Shown: in pieces, positions 40,485-50,861 of the stretch
How positions within the stretch are numbered: position 1 is the stretch's first letter
Layout: every line of letters begins with the position of its first letter
Source: Allodiplogaster sudhausi
Taxonomy: Eukaryota; Nematoda; Chromadorea; Rhabditida; Diplogasteridae
Assembly (NCBI GenBank): GCA_945643635.1
Contig: CALZFC010000254.1
Span: forward strand, 1,765,501-1,829,500
DNA: 64,000 nucleotides
Direction: 5' to 3'
The notes under the pieces: generated by a model
The model's database searches: none
What the model was told of the DNA's origin: nothing
The model's input: only the letters and a program-made list of their open reading frames with translations
Translations under genes and position numbers: made by a program

Positions 40485-40920
40485 TGTTCTTACACTTACA
40501 AGTTTGCGCACAAGAGCGAGGAACACGGCCAACTCCTGACATTCACTTATAAAGAGAAGGAGAGAGAGAATAGAGAGAGAGAGAGAGAAGGAGAGAGGGA
40601 GCGAAACACCGAGAGACAGAGAGAGAGAGACCATATTGATTGATAATTGAGCGCAGAAACGAGACTGTTTCAGAGATTTGTGAGTATGTGTGTTTCTTTT
40701 GCTGGGAACTCTATAAAGAGACCTAAAGGTCACTCTCTCTCTGTGTCATTAGATTCTACATAGAAAGGCGGTTCTAATGAGGTACAGAGAGATGCGGATA
40801 AGTAACATTGAGCGGTTTGATTACACGCACAAAAGCGAGGGATCCAACTTTTGCTACACGGCCAACTCCTGACATCACGAACAGTGTTCACTTATCAAGA
40901 GAAAGATAGTTCTTTCTGTC
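40485..40920. repeat. Direct repeat pair with GA tract
   Basis: ACACGGCCAACTCCTGACAT with flanks (GCGCACAAGAGCGAGG / GCACAAAAGCGAGGG and ACTTATAAAGAGAAGG / ACTTATCAAGAGAAAG) occurs near 40526-40545 and 40857-40877. The interval holds a GA tract (40555-40632). No gene supported. Confidence 0.6.
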
Positions 40921-40938
40921 TTTCTTTCATTCTTTCTT

Positions 40939-40939
<1 letters not shown>

Positions 40940-40987
<48 letters not shown>

Positions 40988-41060
40988 ATCTGTCTTTCTG
41001 CTTGTCTGTCTTTCTGTCTGTCTTTCTGTCTGTCTGTGCCTGTCTTTCTCTCTCTCTCTA
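40940..41060. repeat. CT and CTGT microsatellite
   Basis: (CT)n followed by TTTCTGTCTGTC-type repeats. The overlapping long minus-strand frame (40895-41413) is mostly the complement of this tract. Confidence 0.85.
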
Positions 41061-41265
41061 TCCGCAGCGAGCAAGATAAGGGTGGGGGGTGCATGTATAC
41101 TCGCAATGTATGTACAGACAAACAACTCAAAAACAAAACTTGAGAGATGAGAGAGAGACATGAGAGAGGAATGAAGCAAATCGCTGCGCATATGTCTCAT
41201 TCCCACCCCCCCCCCCCTCCCTATCACTAGGTTATCCAATGCAGAAAGCTTCATGGGTGGGTTGG

Positions 41266-41350
41266 TGGCCTGGTGGTTAACGTGGGAAAATTGCGCGCGG
41301 TGGGTGGTGGTTCGGGTCCGGTCGGGTACAAAATGTCTTTCTCTCTCTCT
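41266..41350 (+). mobile_element. Possible tRNA-derived SINE head
   Basis: TGGCCTGGTGG at 41266-41276 resembles a Pol III A box and GGTTCGGGTCC at 41309-41319 a B box, 43 bases apart as in tRNA genes. The acceptor and anticodon stems do not fold into a complete tRNA. A CT tract follows. No second copy was noticed in the window. Confidence 0.35.
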
Positions 41351-41897
41351 CTCTCTCTGTCTACTTCCAGGTACCAGCAACGGCGACGACTCTACCATCA
41401 TCACTACAGTCACAGGTTAGCTAAATTATCGCTTTTTGCGATCTTTAATGAAATTTTATTCTATTTAGATAGACAGAGAGAGAAATAAGAAGAAAAAGAT
41501 ATAAAAAATTTCAGAAACTCTGGAATGCCGTATAAAAGTAATTTTAAAGGGGCTTTAAAATACAAGTAAAGTGGGGAAAAAGGTATTGTTGGGTAGAGAA
41601 AAGCTGAGAGAAAAAAGATATATAGAGAGATAGGCAGTTTTATCAAGAGGGAAAGAGAAAAAAACTAAACAGAGCTAAAAACAGCAGCTGAATGGGGCGC
41701 TTCCGGCCCAACTCGCTCATTTTACAAAATGTACCTCGGAGGGTACAGAATGCCCGCGCCGTTTTCACAAAATATTCTGCGTGTTAGAATTCTCATAATA
41801 TATTTGTACCTCATTTTGTTAAATACAACCAAATTATTTTCTGTGTGCATGTCACAAATCGCATATCTTTCATATGATGTCAGCGAACAAGCGCTTG

Positions 41898-42290
41898 AAT
41901 GAATTTGCCGATATATTTCATCAATTGATTTCCTCTAAATGCACCGGAATCACCTTACCGAAATTGCGAGTAGTTATTATAAGTTAGAAGAGTATCCCAT
42001 TCCATTTTTTCTTGCTCGATCTCACTCAGATGGAGCAATCTTCATGATCCGAGATATTTTATGCCTGCAATATCAAATATTTAGGAAAAAGATATACTAT
42101 ATTTCGCAAAATATTATATTCCTTCAAAAAAGTTGGAATAATTTTTTTCTTTATATGTATTCAGAATACTCGTTGATGAAAGTCGCCAAAGGTGAACGCC
42201 GAATCGAGTGTGCGGAAAAAGAAATCCTGAATTTTTTTACTATTACTCGCTAATACAAATCTATTTAATACACATCTATTTAACAAAAAT
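41898..42290 (-). pseudogene. Partial A-B-C-B unit
   Basis: Cassette A on the minus strand keeps its ATG (ATG AAA TAT ATC GGC AAA TTC) giving MKYIGKFIQALVR and a stop. B (HEDCSI then stop) and C follow. It is the third copy of the block at 36.8 and 51.3 kb. Confidence 0.45.
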
Positions 42291-42339
42291 AACAACAAAA
42301 ATAACCACTTTATGATACGAATGTTAATTTTCATTGCTG

Positions 42340-42700
42340 CCATGAGCTAATGACATATTTACAACATCTTCTGACAATGAATAATCTTCAATGCTCTTTT
42401 AAATTATTCTTGGATCGAGCTGCTCGAAATGTATGGCTCGTATGGCTGAATAGTCCTTGGATGCCTAAGTAGCGATCTGACAAAATTTTCGTGTACGTAT
42501 CTAATTACTAATGTTTTTCGATCTACATGTTTGTTTGTTTGTTTGAGACAACGAAGCCTGCAAAGCATATTATTGCTGTTTTTGTGCAGCAGTACCTGGT
42601 GGTTTTCTGGATCATTATGATTTACTTTAATGTAATGCTTCCGGTTCCGCTTGATAGCACAGATGATATGTTTTCAACTTACTACTAAATTAAATGTCTA
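42340..42700 (-). repeat. Dispersed repeat shared with 61140-61480
   Basis: The reverse complement of this interval matches 61140-61480 (for example CATTATGATCCAGAAAACCA on the coding side). A frame is seen there (HHNDPENHQVLLRKNSNNLL then CRIRCLKQTN). This copy has a 1-bp deletion in that frame. Origin unknown. Confidence 0.5.
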
Positions 42701-44455
42701 TTAAAATAGTAAACAGGTAAAAGGCGCCAGTTCGAAGTGGTGCTAGAGGTATTGGCTTGCGAATGTTATGTAGATTACAATGAATGAACTTGAAGCGACT
42801 CCTGATATGAGACTTTCTGTTATAATCTTCAGGAACAACACATACAGTAGCGTGCAAAAATATACGAACACCATGATATTTTGCTATATTTTCCTTCAAC
42901 GTTGACGAAACTTCATGAAATTTTCAGGGATGTTTCTGTATGATGTCAGAATTACAGTTGCAGATTATTGGTTTCATTGATCCAATACAGGGCTTGAAAA
43001 AATCAATAATTCGAATTACAAAGTTGTGCACATTCACCCATGCAAAACAAAATGATTTATTTTTTGGATATTCTGGTAGTTAATATTGGATAGATAGTTG
43101 ATCTAAATTCTAGAACATTCCTACGATAACTTTTTGATCTAATTGTGATTTAATCCTATGCCATTACATGTTGCCTACCTTCAGTTCGAGATTCATTCAC
43201 TCGGCCTCCGATGAAGAAGGTTCAGTGGGATAAATTCAATCATTTACTGCTATTTCTAGAGTATTAATGATGTCCAAATATTCGTAGGTAATTACTAAAC
43301 TAATTCAAATGGTTAATTGAACTGTGGAAATTAGGTGCAAACTGTTTGTGAACAATTTGAACACCGCGGTCAAATATGACCCGCACCGCAGAAGTGATAA
43401 AAGTGGTGTTACGTAAAGTTTCGTTTTTGGAAAACGGTTTTGTCTATCTATAGTGATAGTGAATAGGATTTTCAACCTTCAGCAGCCTTATTTCGTCCCT
43501 GGCTTCATGATTCCACAAAGGGAGGGGCAGATCGTTTGAATGTACCCTGGCATAGAGTACTACCTTGCCCAATAAGGCAGGAAACTAAACCCGAAAATTT
43601 TAGATCAAGTCAAAACTCCACTTAATCGATGCAATAGAGTATTCTGCAATAGTCTAAAACTCAATTAGTTGATTAGTTCAAACCCGTTTTCCAAATACGG
43701 ACCCATCCACAGCACCACTTTTAGCACTTCTGCGGTGCGGGTCATTGTTGACCGCGGTGTTCAAATTGTTCACAAACAGTTTGCACCAAATTTCCACAGT
43801 TCAATTAAACATTTGAATTAGTTTAGTAATTAACTACGAATATTTAGACATCATTAATACTCTAGGAATAGCAGTAAATGATTTAATTTATCCCACTGAA
43901 CCTTCTTCATCTGAGGCCGAGTGAATGAATCTCGAACTGAAGGTAGGCAACATGTAATGGCATAGGATTAAATCACAATTAGATCAAAAAGTTATCGCAG
44001 GAATGTTCTAGAATTTAGATCTACTCTCGATCCAATATTAACAACCAGAATATCCAAGAAATAAATAATTTTGTCTTGCATGCCTGAATGTGCAAAACTG
44101 GGTGATTCGAATTATTGATTTCTAATCTGCTAATATAATTCTGACAGCATGCAGAAACAACCCTGAACATTTCGTGAAGTTTCGTCAACGCTGAAAGAAA
44201 ATATTGAAAAATATCATGGTGTTCGTATATTTTTGCACGGTACTGTATGTGTTGTTCCTGAAGATTAAAACAGAAAGTCTCATATCAGGAGTCGCTTCAA
44301 GTTCATTCATTGTAATCTACATAACGTTCAAAAGCCAATACCTCTAGCACCACTTCGAACTGGCGCCTTTTACCTGTTTACCTGTTTTTAATAGACATTT
44401 AATTTAGTAGTAAGTTGAAAACATATCTGCTGTGCTATCAAGCGGAACCGGAAGA
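42637..44455. repeat. 1.8-kb palindrome around a Tc1-like element
   Basis: Arms of about 770-800 bp (42637-43440 and about 43681-44455) include not only the element but also about 205 bp of flank on each side (CTTCCGGTTCCGCTTGATAG / CTATCAAGCGGAACCGGAAG). Inversion of flank together with element means this is more than ordinary terminal repeats. Confidence 0.8.
42845..44245. mobile_element. Tc1/mariner-like element with very long TIRs
   Basis: The ends are CAGTAGCGTGCAAAAATATA and its near-complement ending GCACGGTACTG, each flanked by TA. The inverted repeats run about 590 bp inward. The 240-bp centre has no transposase frame. Non-autonomous, or half an element that was inverted and duplicated. 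Confidence 0.7.
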
Positions 44456-44559
44456 TGACATGAAGTGTCATCATGAAGGCATAAATATAATCTGTCCTTT
44501 CTATCTTCTCATGTCGCTCTATTGCGTTTTACGACATTTCCATTCCTTATCACATGGAA

Positions 44560-44625
44560 GTCTACACCAGAACCACTGGAATAGGATTCACGGTTCCGTC
44601 AGGGTGAATATTAAGAGAACAAGAA
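44560..44625 (+). pseudogene. Cassette P second-exon remnant
   Basis: GGAAGTCTACACCAGAACCA gives EVYTRTTGIGFTVPSG and a stop, matching REVQTRTKGIGFTALSGPIL at 59208. The acceptor CACAG is CACAT here. Repeated in the tandem unit at 45534-45599. The longer frame across it is in another phase. Confidence 0.45.
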
Positions 44626-44672
44626 AAGAGTATTTTTTTAAGTGAAGAATTGATAGCAAAATTAATTATGTG

Positions 44673-44728
44673 CATATATATATATATATATATAGATATA
44701 TATATATATATAAATATATATATATACA
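44673..44728. repeat. (TA)n microsatellite
   Basis: TA run with minor interruptions, repeated in the second unit at 45649-45690 with different length. Confidence 0.9.
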
Positions 44729-45642
44729 TATATATACCTAATAATTATTATTATTCCCATTTGAATTTTATTTCTCGCTTACGTACATCGGTAGTTTTGG
44801 TACTCTAGGAATAGCAGTAAATGATTGAATTTATCCCACTGAACCTTCTTCATCTGAGGCCGAGTGAATGAATCTCGAACTGAAGGTAGGCAACATGTAA
44901 TGGCATAGGATTAAATCACAATTAGATCAAAAAGTTATCGCAGGAATGTTCTAGAATTTAGATCTACTCTCGATCCAATATTAACAACCAGAATATCCAA
45001 GAAATAAATAATTTTGTCTTGCATGCCTGAATGTGCAAAACTGGGTAATTCGAATTATTGATTTTTTCGAGCCTTGTATTGGATCAATGAAACCAATAAT
45101 CTGCTAATATAATTCTGACAGCATGAAGAAACAACCCTGAAAATTTCGTGAAGTTTCGTCAACGCTGAAAGAAAATATTGAAAAATATCATGGTGTTCGT
45201 ATATTTTTGCACGGTACTGTATGTGTTGTTCCTGAAGATTAAAACAGAAAGTCTCATATCAGGAGTCGCTTCAAGTTCATTCATTGTAATCTACATAACA
45301 TTCGCAAGCCAATACCTCTAGCACCACTTCGAACTGGCGCCTTTTACCTGTTTACCTGTTTTTAATAGACATTTAATTTAGTAGTAAGTTGAAAACATAT
45401 CTGCTGTGCTATCAAGCGGAACCGGAAGATGACATGAAGTGTCATCATGAAGGCATAAATATAATCTGTCCTTTCTATCTTCTCATGTCGCTCTATTGCG
45501 TTTTACGACATTTCCATTCCTTATCACATGGAAGTCTACACCAGAAATACTGGAATAGGATTCACGGTTCCGTCAGGGTGAATATTAAGAGAACAAGAAA
45601 AGAGTATTTTTTTAAGTGAAGAATTGATAGCAAAATTAATTA

Positions 45643-45686
<44 letters not shown>

Positions 45687-45793
45687 TATACCTAATAATT
45701 ATTATTATTCTAATTTGAATTTTATTTCTCGCTTACGTACATCGGTAGTTTTGGACTCTCTCTCTCTCCCTGTCTCTCTCGCTCTCTTCCCAG

Positions 45794-45890
45794 GATGCAC
45801 TTCTCATCTCTCTCACATCTTCAACCTCCCTGCCTGCGTAATCATACGATCGATGTACAAGCCGTCTTCGATCCTCTCATCACGTTTGTT
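45794..45890 (+). pseudogene. Cassette S, second copy
   Basis: CT tract and TCTTCCCAG precede GCTSHLSHIFNLPACVIIRS, matching 174-285. It starts directly after the tandem duplication. The frame continues to MYKPSSILSSRLF before AT-rich DNA. Confidence 0.4.
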
Positions 45891-46279
45891 TTTATTTTAT
45901 TTTATATTTTTTATTCAGTCAGAAAATTGTAGAGCGAAGCTGATTGTGAGGAAGCGAGAGAGTGGAGAAAAAAGGTAAAACTGTCGGCGAGTCTGAGAAA
46001 ACATGCCGTTCTCTTCTTCACTTCAACACGATCTTTCGTCTTTTTATTGTTGGTCTTCTTGTTATGTTGAACTCAAATCAAATAGAAAGGGAGTTTGTGT
46101 CATTTATTCCCGCAATAAAACTTTTCACTTCCGCTACCAGTGAACAGTCTGACTCTGTTCAAGGTATTTGCACTGCTCTCTTGGCGTTCCTTTAGTCAAT
46201 AGGCGTTCCAAGGTTTCATTTAACCCAAGTCAAACATCTCTCTCTGATGTTCACGTCAACCACGGGGCATCTGGTTTCC

Positions 46280-46700
46280 CGCAGAAATTATTATTCAAAT
46301 AATTATTTTTACAGACTGGAATCAAAATAAGATAGCACCACGTTATGCACAGACGAGATCACGTTTTTGCCGTTGCACACACACGACAATCCAGTGCATT
46401 GGAGACGGCGGGTAAATTGATTTTTTTTTCCAAGTTTCACGCCTCAACATTATTCAAATATTAATAATGAGGTCATTTTCAATGTTATTGTTTGAGAAAA
46501 AAAATTTATATTAGTAAGGCGCCGTCTGGAAGGTGGAAGGAGCGTCAGGCAGAAGAGTACAAATTGCAAGTTCAGTGGAGAGATGTACGGCAAAGAAAAT
46601 AGGCTTCACCATCTCCGCCAATAAATTAAATAGGTGGTTTGCTGCTGGAACTGTTCGTTGTATTGAGCAAATTCATCAGAAATTTTATGATTTTTGCATT
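46280..46700 (+). pseudogene. Cassettes H and Q in two-exon arrangement
   Basis: ATTTTTACAG precedes ACTGGAATC and a frame with TDEITF. After about 150 bp, GCGCCGTCTGGAAGGTGGAA gives RQKSTNCKFSGEMYGKENRL. Then GGTGGTTTGCTGCTGG gives RWFAAGTVRCIEQIHQKFYD. The inverted locus at 63500-63850 has the same order and the same intervening AT-rich DNA (CGCCTCAACATTATTCAA). Likely a decayed two-exon gene. Confidence 0.4.
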
Positions 46701-47181
46701 TCAGTATAAATTATTGCATTTCAATAATAATCAAATACATAGAAAATGACGTTAATTTTAATAATTATTATTTTTTATTTGTGTTAAACGAAAAGGAGGC
46801 CATAATGATGTTTAAAGGATCACTCCGGCGAATGTTTTCGCGCCTGTATAATAACTGGTGTTTTTTTGTCAAAAAGCATTTCTAAAATTTTTTCAGTATT
46901 CGGGAGGGTGGGATTTTTTGGAACGCTGTGAGCGTGTTGGATGTGTTCGAAATTGCAGCATTCGTTTTTATGTCTCTCTCTATCGATGACATTCAATTAT
47001 ACATACTACATATATATTCGTTTTTCAATGCGAAATGAATATTATTTTCTAAAATAATCTAAATCTGCTACAGTAATTTTTCAGAACAGATCTTTTCATA
47101 AAAATGAAGTCTCTCTCTCAATCGTCAATCTTCTCCCGTTCTCTCCCTGTTCTGGCAATCTCGCTTCATCTCCCCCATTTA

Positions 47182-47500
47182 AAACCAGCAAGTCATCTTC
47201 AATGATTGACTGATTAAAATCCATAATTATTTTAAAGAAGAACTCACGCGAATAATTAACATGTCGTTATCTTTTAAAATAATCATTCTCCAGAGGATTT
47301 ATCAAAAGAAAAAAATAATCAATCTCCTGAGGATCCCTCAAACGAAAAAAAACACTTGCCAATCTTGTAATTCATCTTGTCGGCAAGCTGATCTTCTTCG
47401 CAAAAAATACATTTACCCGTGATTTTCTGCTGCCTTTTGTTATTTGAACAAAGAAAATTCTCTCGCTATTTGATATTTGTTCTGCCACAGGGCGTTATAC
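47182..47500 (+). repeat. Cassettes F and Q fragments
   Basis: F (AAAACCAGCAAGTCATCTTC) lies at 47182-47225. A Q-like block at 47385-47470 (GGCAAGCTGATCTTCTTCGC, then TTTACCCGTGATTTTCTGCT) has lost its frame. Confidence 0.4.
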
Positions 47501-47875
47501 CAAGCATATCAATTGCCAAGTGATCTCACACCCGGTTGATATTTCGTAAAATGCAATACCAAAGAATTGTATTTTACCAAAAATCGCTGCTTAATTAATC
47601 AGCAGTAATAATAAAATTTGTAAAAAGTGAGTGAAGGAGAATTAATTGAGAGGAGCCGGCAATTGACCAGAAAGGCAACGTTATTATTGAGGGAATCAAA
47701 TTTTCACGGTTGAATTAGCTGCTGTAAATATGAGCAACACCATTTTTTTCTCCCTCGGTGCTGATTTCGTCGTCCACAAGCAGACTTATGTCTTCGAATG
47801 CAGGTCAGCAGATTCTGTCATTCTTTTCGAAACACAGCGAAATTGTTGCTGCGAGTTTACAGAGTATGGGAACTT

Positions 47876-48165
47876 CTAATGAATTTCAGTGTTTCTTACA
47901 AAGTTGACAAATTTAATCATCAGGAAGGAAACAATTGACAAACAATTAGAATTCTCTCTGATAATGAAAATCTTGATAAACCGATTTTGCATCTTTCTCG
48001 CAGTTTTGGTGGGAAAAATTATTATTTGAATAAAATTTTTTGTGTCTTGTCCGTTTTCTGATGCAACCGATTTGGCAATGCCGTCCGGCTTGCCCCTCTC
48101 AAAAACGAGCACCAGCTTTTTGGTGAGACCGGTCTCTATTTATTTGACATGCAAAACAAAATTGA
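47876..48165 (-). pseudogene. Cassette G copy
   Basis: The minus strand contains TTTGCATGTCAAATAAATAG and then KKLVLVFERGKPDGIAKSVA with SENGQDTKNFIQIIIFPTKT, open for 78 codons from an ATG at 48112. Upstream the block matches the AATAAA-containing start of the other G copies. The frame differs from the one conserved between 12 and 53 kb, so coding status is doubtful. Confidence 0.3.
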
Positions 48166-48331
48166 CAATTAATTTATTGTAATTTAACAATTACAAATCA
48201 CCACGTAGTATAAATAATAATTTTATTATTGATTTTGATCAGTCGATCACTGGCAATGACTTGCTGTTTTAACTAGACATATTTCATTAAATAAGCGGGT
48301 CGTAGCTCTTCCCCTGTTCTCTTTCCCTTTT

Positions 48332-48397
48332 TTTATAAATTCCTAAAGACGGTAGTGGAAAAATCCTTTTCCACTACCGTCTTTAGGAATTTATAAA
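48332..48397. repeat. Perfect 31-bp hairpin, 4-base loop
   Basis: TTTATAAATTCCTAAAGACG and onward to GGTAGTGGAAAA (48332-48362) pairs perfectly with 48367-48397 across the loop ATCC. The related N block at 52080-52110 has no such structure, so the hairpin arose in this copy by a local inverted duplication. It could fold as an RNA, but no promoter is evident. Confidence 0.85.
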
Positions 48398-48479
48398 GGG
48401 GGCCCTTGACAGACTGACGCATATCGTCCTTTTTATATTTCAATTTTAAAGAGTACTTTTAACCAATATGTACCAATCT

Positions 48480-48700
48480 GTCAGGGACTTCGTGGTAGGA
48501 GTTTTTTTTTACCTTTTGGTCTCCTTTATTCTCCACCCACTTAGTTGACGGATAATTCTCTCCCCTCTCTGTTACTGTCCTTTTTCGCACGTCTTCTGCA
48601 AGAAGTTACTCGACATATAATTATTGTAATTATTGACCATTTATTTATTATATAGTAAATGTTTAGGAAAAAAGGAATAACAGATCATGCTCTCTCAAAA
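48480..48700 (+). repeat. Repeat block shared with 2386-2700
   Basis: GTCAGGGACTTCGTGGTAGG with a following TTTTGGTCTCCTTTA matches 2391-2440. The later GAAGTTACTCGACATATAAT block matches 56755-56790. No frame supported. Confidence 0.6.
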
Positions 48701-48798
48701 ATGTTCGAATTCTTAAGTCGTCTATTTCATTGTCAATCGACGCCCCACACCGAATCGTGACGATTACAACCTCGCTCGGGTTAGAATCTCAACTTTTC

Positions 48799-48885
48799 TT
48801 CTCTCTCTCTCCCCCTCTCTCTCTCCCTCTCTCTCCCCCTCTCTCTCTCCCTCTCTCTCTCTCTCTCCCTCTCTCTCTCTATCTT
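48799..48885. repeat. CT/CCCT microsatellite
   Basis: Interrupted (CT)n(CCCCT)n tract following a cassette C copy (48710-48790). Confidence 0.85.
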
Positions 48886-49129
48886 CCTCTTCTTGTTTTG
48901 AGAGGCGCTTCCGTCTCCACCACTTCTCTCCCCATCTCTCTCTTCCTTCGGAAGATTGTAACCATCCATCCATCATTCCTTTCTTCCCTCCCCGTTCAGT
49001 TCTTCCCTTCCATCATCATTTCAGAAGGTTCGAAGTTTGAGATTTGGACGAGTGAAACTATGTCATGATTAAAATAATTTAGATCAGATAATTTTATACG
49101 ATCAATAACAACAATACTGACCATTTACA

Positions 49130-49560
49130 CCTAAGGGAGAAAAGCCTGAAACGGGGCCCGCGAAAGCAACGATCTCGGCGCCTTCATTGAGCTCTCGTGC
49201 AAAAAGGGTAATCTCTCTTTGATCTATTTCATCTCTTATCTTTCTACATATCCTTATTCAGTCATGAAAGTTTGCTGTAATCGACCACGTCTAGGCGTCT
49301 AAATCCGCACAAAATTAGTACTACAAGAGCCGCTGAAGTTGGCGTTCGGAACGGAAAGCTTTCCCAATCAGAAATATACTAACATTATTATTGTTACATT
49401 ATTGCGTGAAATGTTCGGGGTTATTATAATCGTTAAAATTGTTTTAGTTGGCAAATATAGTCGTGATCCTTCGAAGTCGAAGACCGGAAATTATATTTCC
49501 CCATGGACTAAATAGGAAGGATACTAAATGAAAACCACGGTAACCGACGGTGCAGTCAGA
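49130..49560 (-). pseudogene. Cassettes M and K, minus strand
   Basis: On the minus strand M (CATTTAGTATCCTTCCTATT) is followed after GACTATATTTGCCAACTA by K: IKERLPFLHESSMKAPRSLL then SRAPFQAFLP and stop. Relative to other K copies an internal deletion removes the AAARSL part but leaves the frame open. The same M-K order occurs at 56945-57257 (+). Confidence 0.4.
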
Positions 49561-50414
49561 AAAAAAGTTGGCATTATTAAGATCCCAACGATGCATACAA
49601 TTTGATATCTGGTATATTTTCGCGTGCTTGAAATTAAGTATCAAATTTATATTTATGTTCTCTGTAATTAGAGACGCGACAGTGCACCTTAGCGGAAGAG
49701 ATATTTTGCCATACACCAAAATTGGAACGACAATAATTCAACACCACGGCTTATTGCAAGATTAAATTACATAAAGTAGGCACAAATATTTTATATACTA
49801 ATCAAAAGTTTTTACAGTTTGAACGGAAAAATACCACTCTTGCAAAAAAGGAGAATCTCTCTTTGACCTTCTTCATCTCTTCTTCATCCCGTCATTCGAG
49901 GCTTCTTTCATACCACCTCTAAATTAGTACTACACGATAACGCAGATGTTGACTTTTATGAAGGAAGGCAAATAACGTTTCTACAGGTCCCCTTTTCTTT
50001 AAAGAAAATAAATAAGTCCTTGCTATTGTGCAATATATTGTTCGTAAAAAAATTAATCCGTGGAATAAATAGCAAATTCATTCTCCTTTTGATTTCTTTG
50101 CAAACAGACTTATTTGTTTAATTATAGACCTTACAAAAATTTCATTGCTTATTATTTCATATTTATTTAAAACGAATTGAAGTTTTGCAATGAAAATATT
50201 CTATTTGCTCCGCCAGCCAAGTTGACGGATATTTTTCTGTGTGTAATAAGTTTTTATGTGCTATTTCATAACTCTCTATTATTGTCGCTGAATCAAATCG
50301 GGAATTTTTCGTTTGCTCTTATGCATGTCTTGCATTGGAGTCAACGCATGCATTACGAGCTCCACCCGAGCTACATATAATAAAGGGATTGTCCCAGGCA
50401 TTTGAAAATTAGTC

Positions 50415-50603
50415 TTGGATATCAAGAATGTTTTAGCAGGGAAAATGGTTCAGTTGGCAAAACGCCATATTTTTAGTGTCGAATTTGAAGGGGATAAGAT
50501 TTTGCCACTAAAATTCCCTCATACATTATGGATTGTATGGATAATCAGATTATGTTGGCGCTTTTTGTTCCTGAAAGTATTTCATATTAACAGACTGCTT
50601 TGA
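50415..50603 (+). other. Open frame of unknown status
   Basis: From a TGA the frame KLVLDIKNVLAGKMVQLAKR continues HIFSVEFEGDKILPLKFPHT and a Trp/Leu-rich end. The first 40 residues look protein-like. No ATG before M at about residue 14, and no second copy. Possibly an exon. Confidence 0.25.
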
Positions 50604-50861
50604 CATAGCAGATGGAATACTTGTTCCCTGCTGAAATGGCAGTAACTGCGACATAAAACCTTCGGGAAAATATGTATTTATCTTCTTTACGTTTTTTTCC
50701 ATTCATGATTGCTTTCCTGAAAAAAAAGCAAAACTGTTTGAGCTGTTCTGAAAATTGACCACCTTTGTTTTATTTATAAGTACTGTTTTGGGAAACAATT
50801 AATAAAGAGATTGCAAAAAGTACAAGCCCCAACGAATCAAGAACCCTTCTCGGAAAGCCTC

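Larger units (their letters stand above)
43858..45754 (+). repeat. Tandem duplication, units 43858-44800 and 44801-45754
   Basis: Both units start TACTCTAGGAATAGCAGTAA and end at GTAGTTTTGG. They contain the right half of the Tc1-like element, its flank, a frame of 76 codons (44415-44645 and 45389-45619, one or two residues different) and a TA repeat. Unit 2 retains about 35 bp (TTTTCGAGCCTTGTATTGGA region) that unit 1 has lost. Confidence 0.95.

Noticed and set aside
40895..41413. 172-codon minus-strand frame
   Set aside because: Mostly Arg-Glu and Lys-Gln from the complement of CT/CTGT repeats; the remainder covers the SINE-like block.
44415..44645. 76-codon frame present twice as a conserved gene
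   Set aside because: The two copies are a recent tandem duplication, so similarity is not evidence of selection. The cassette P remnant inside it is in another frame.
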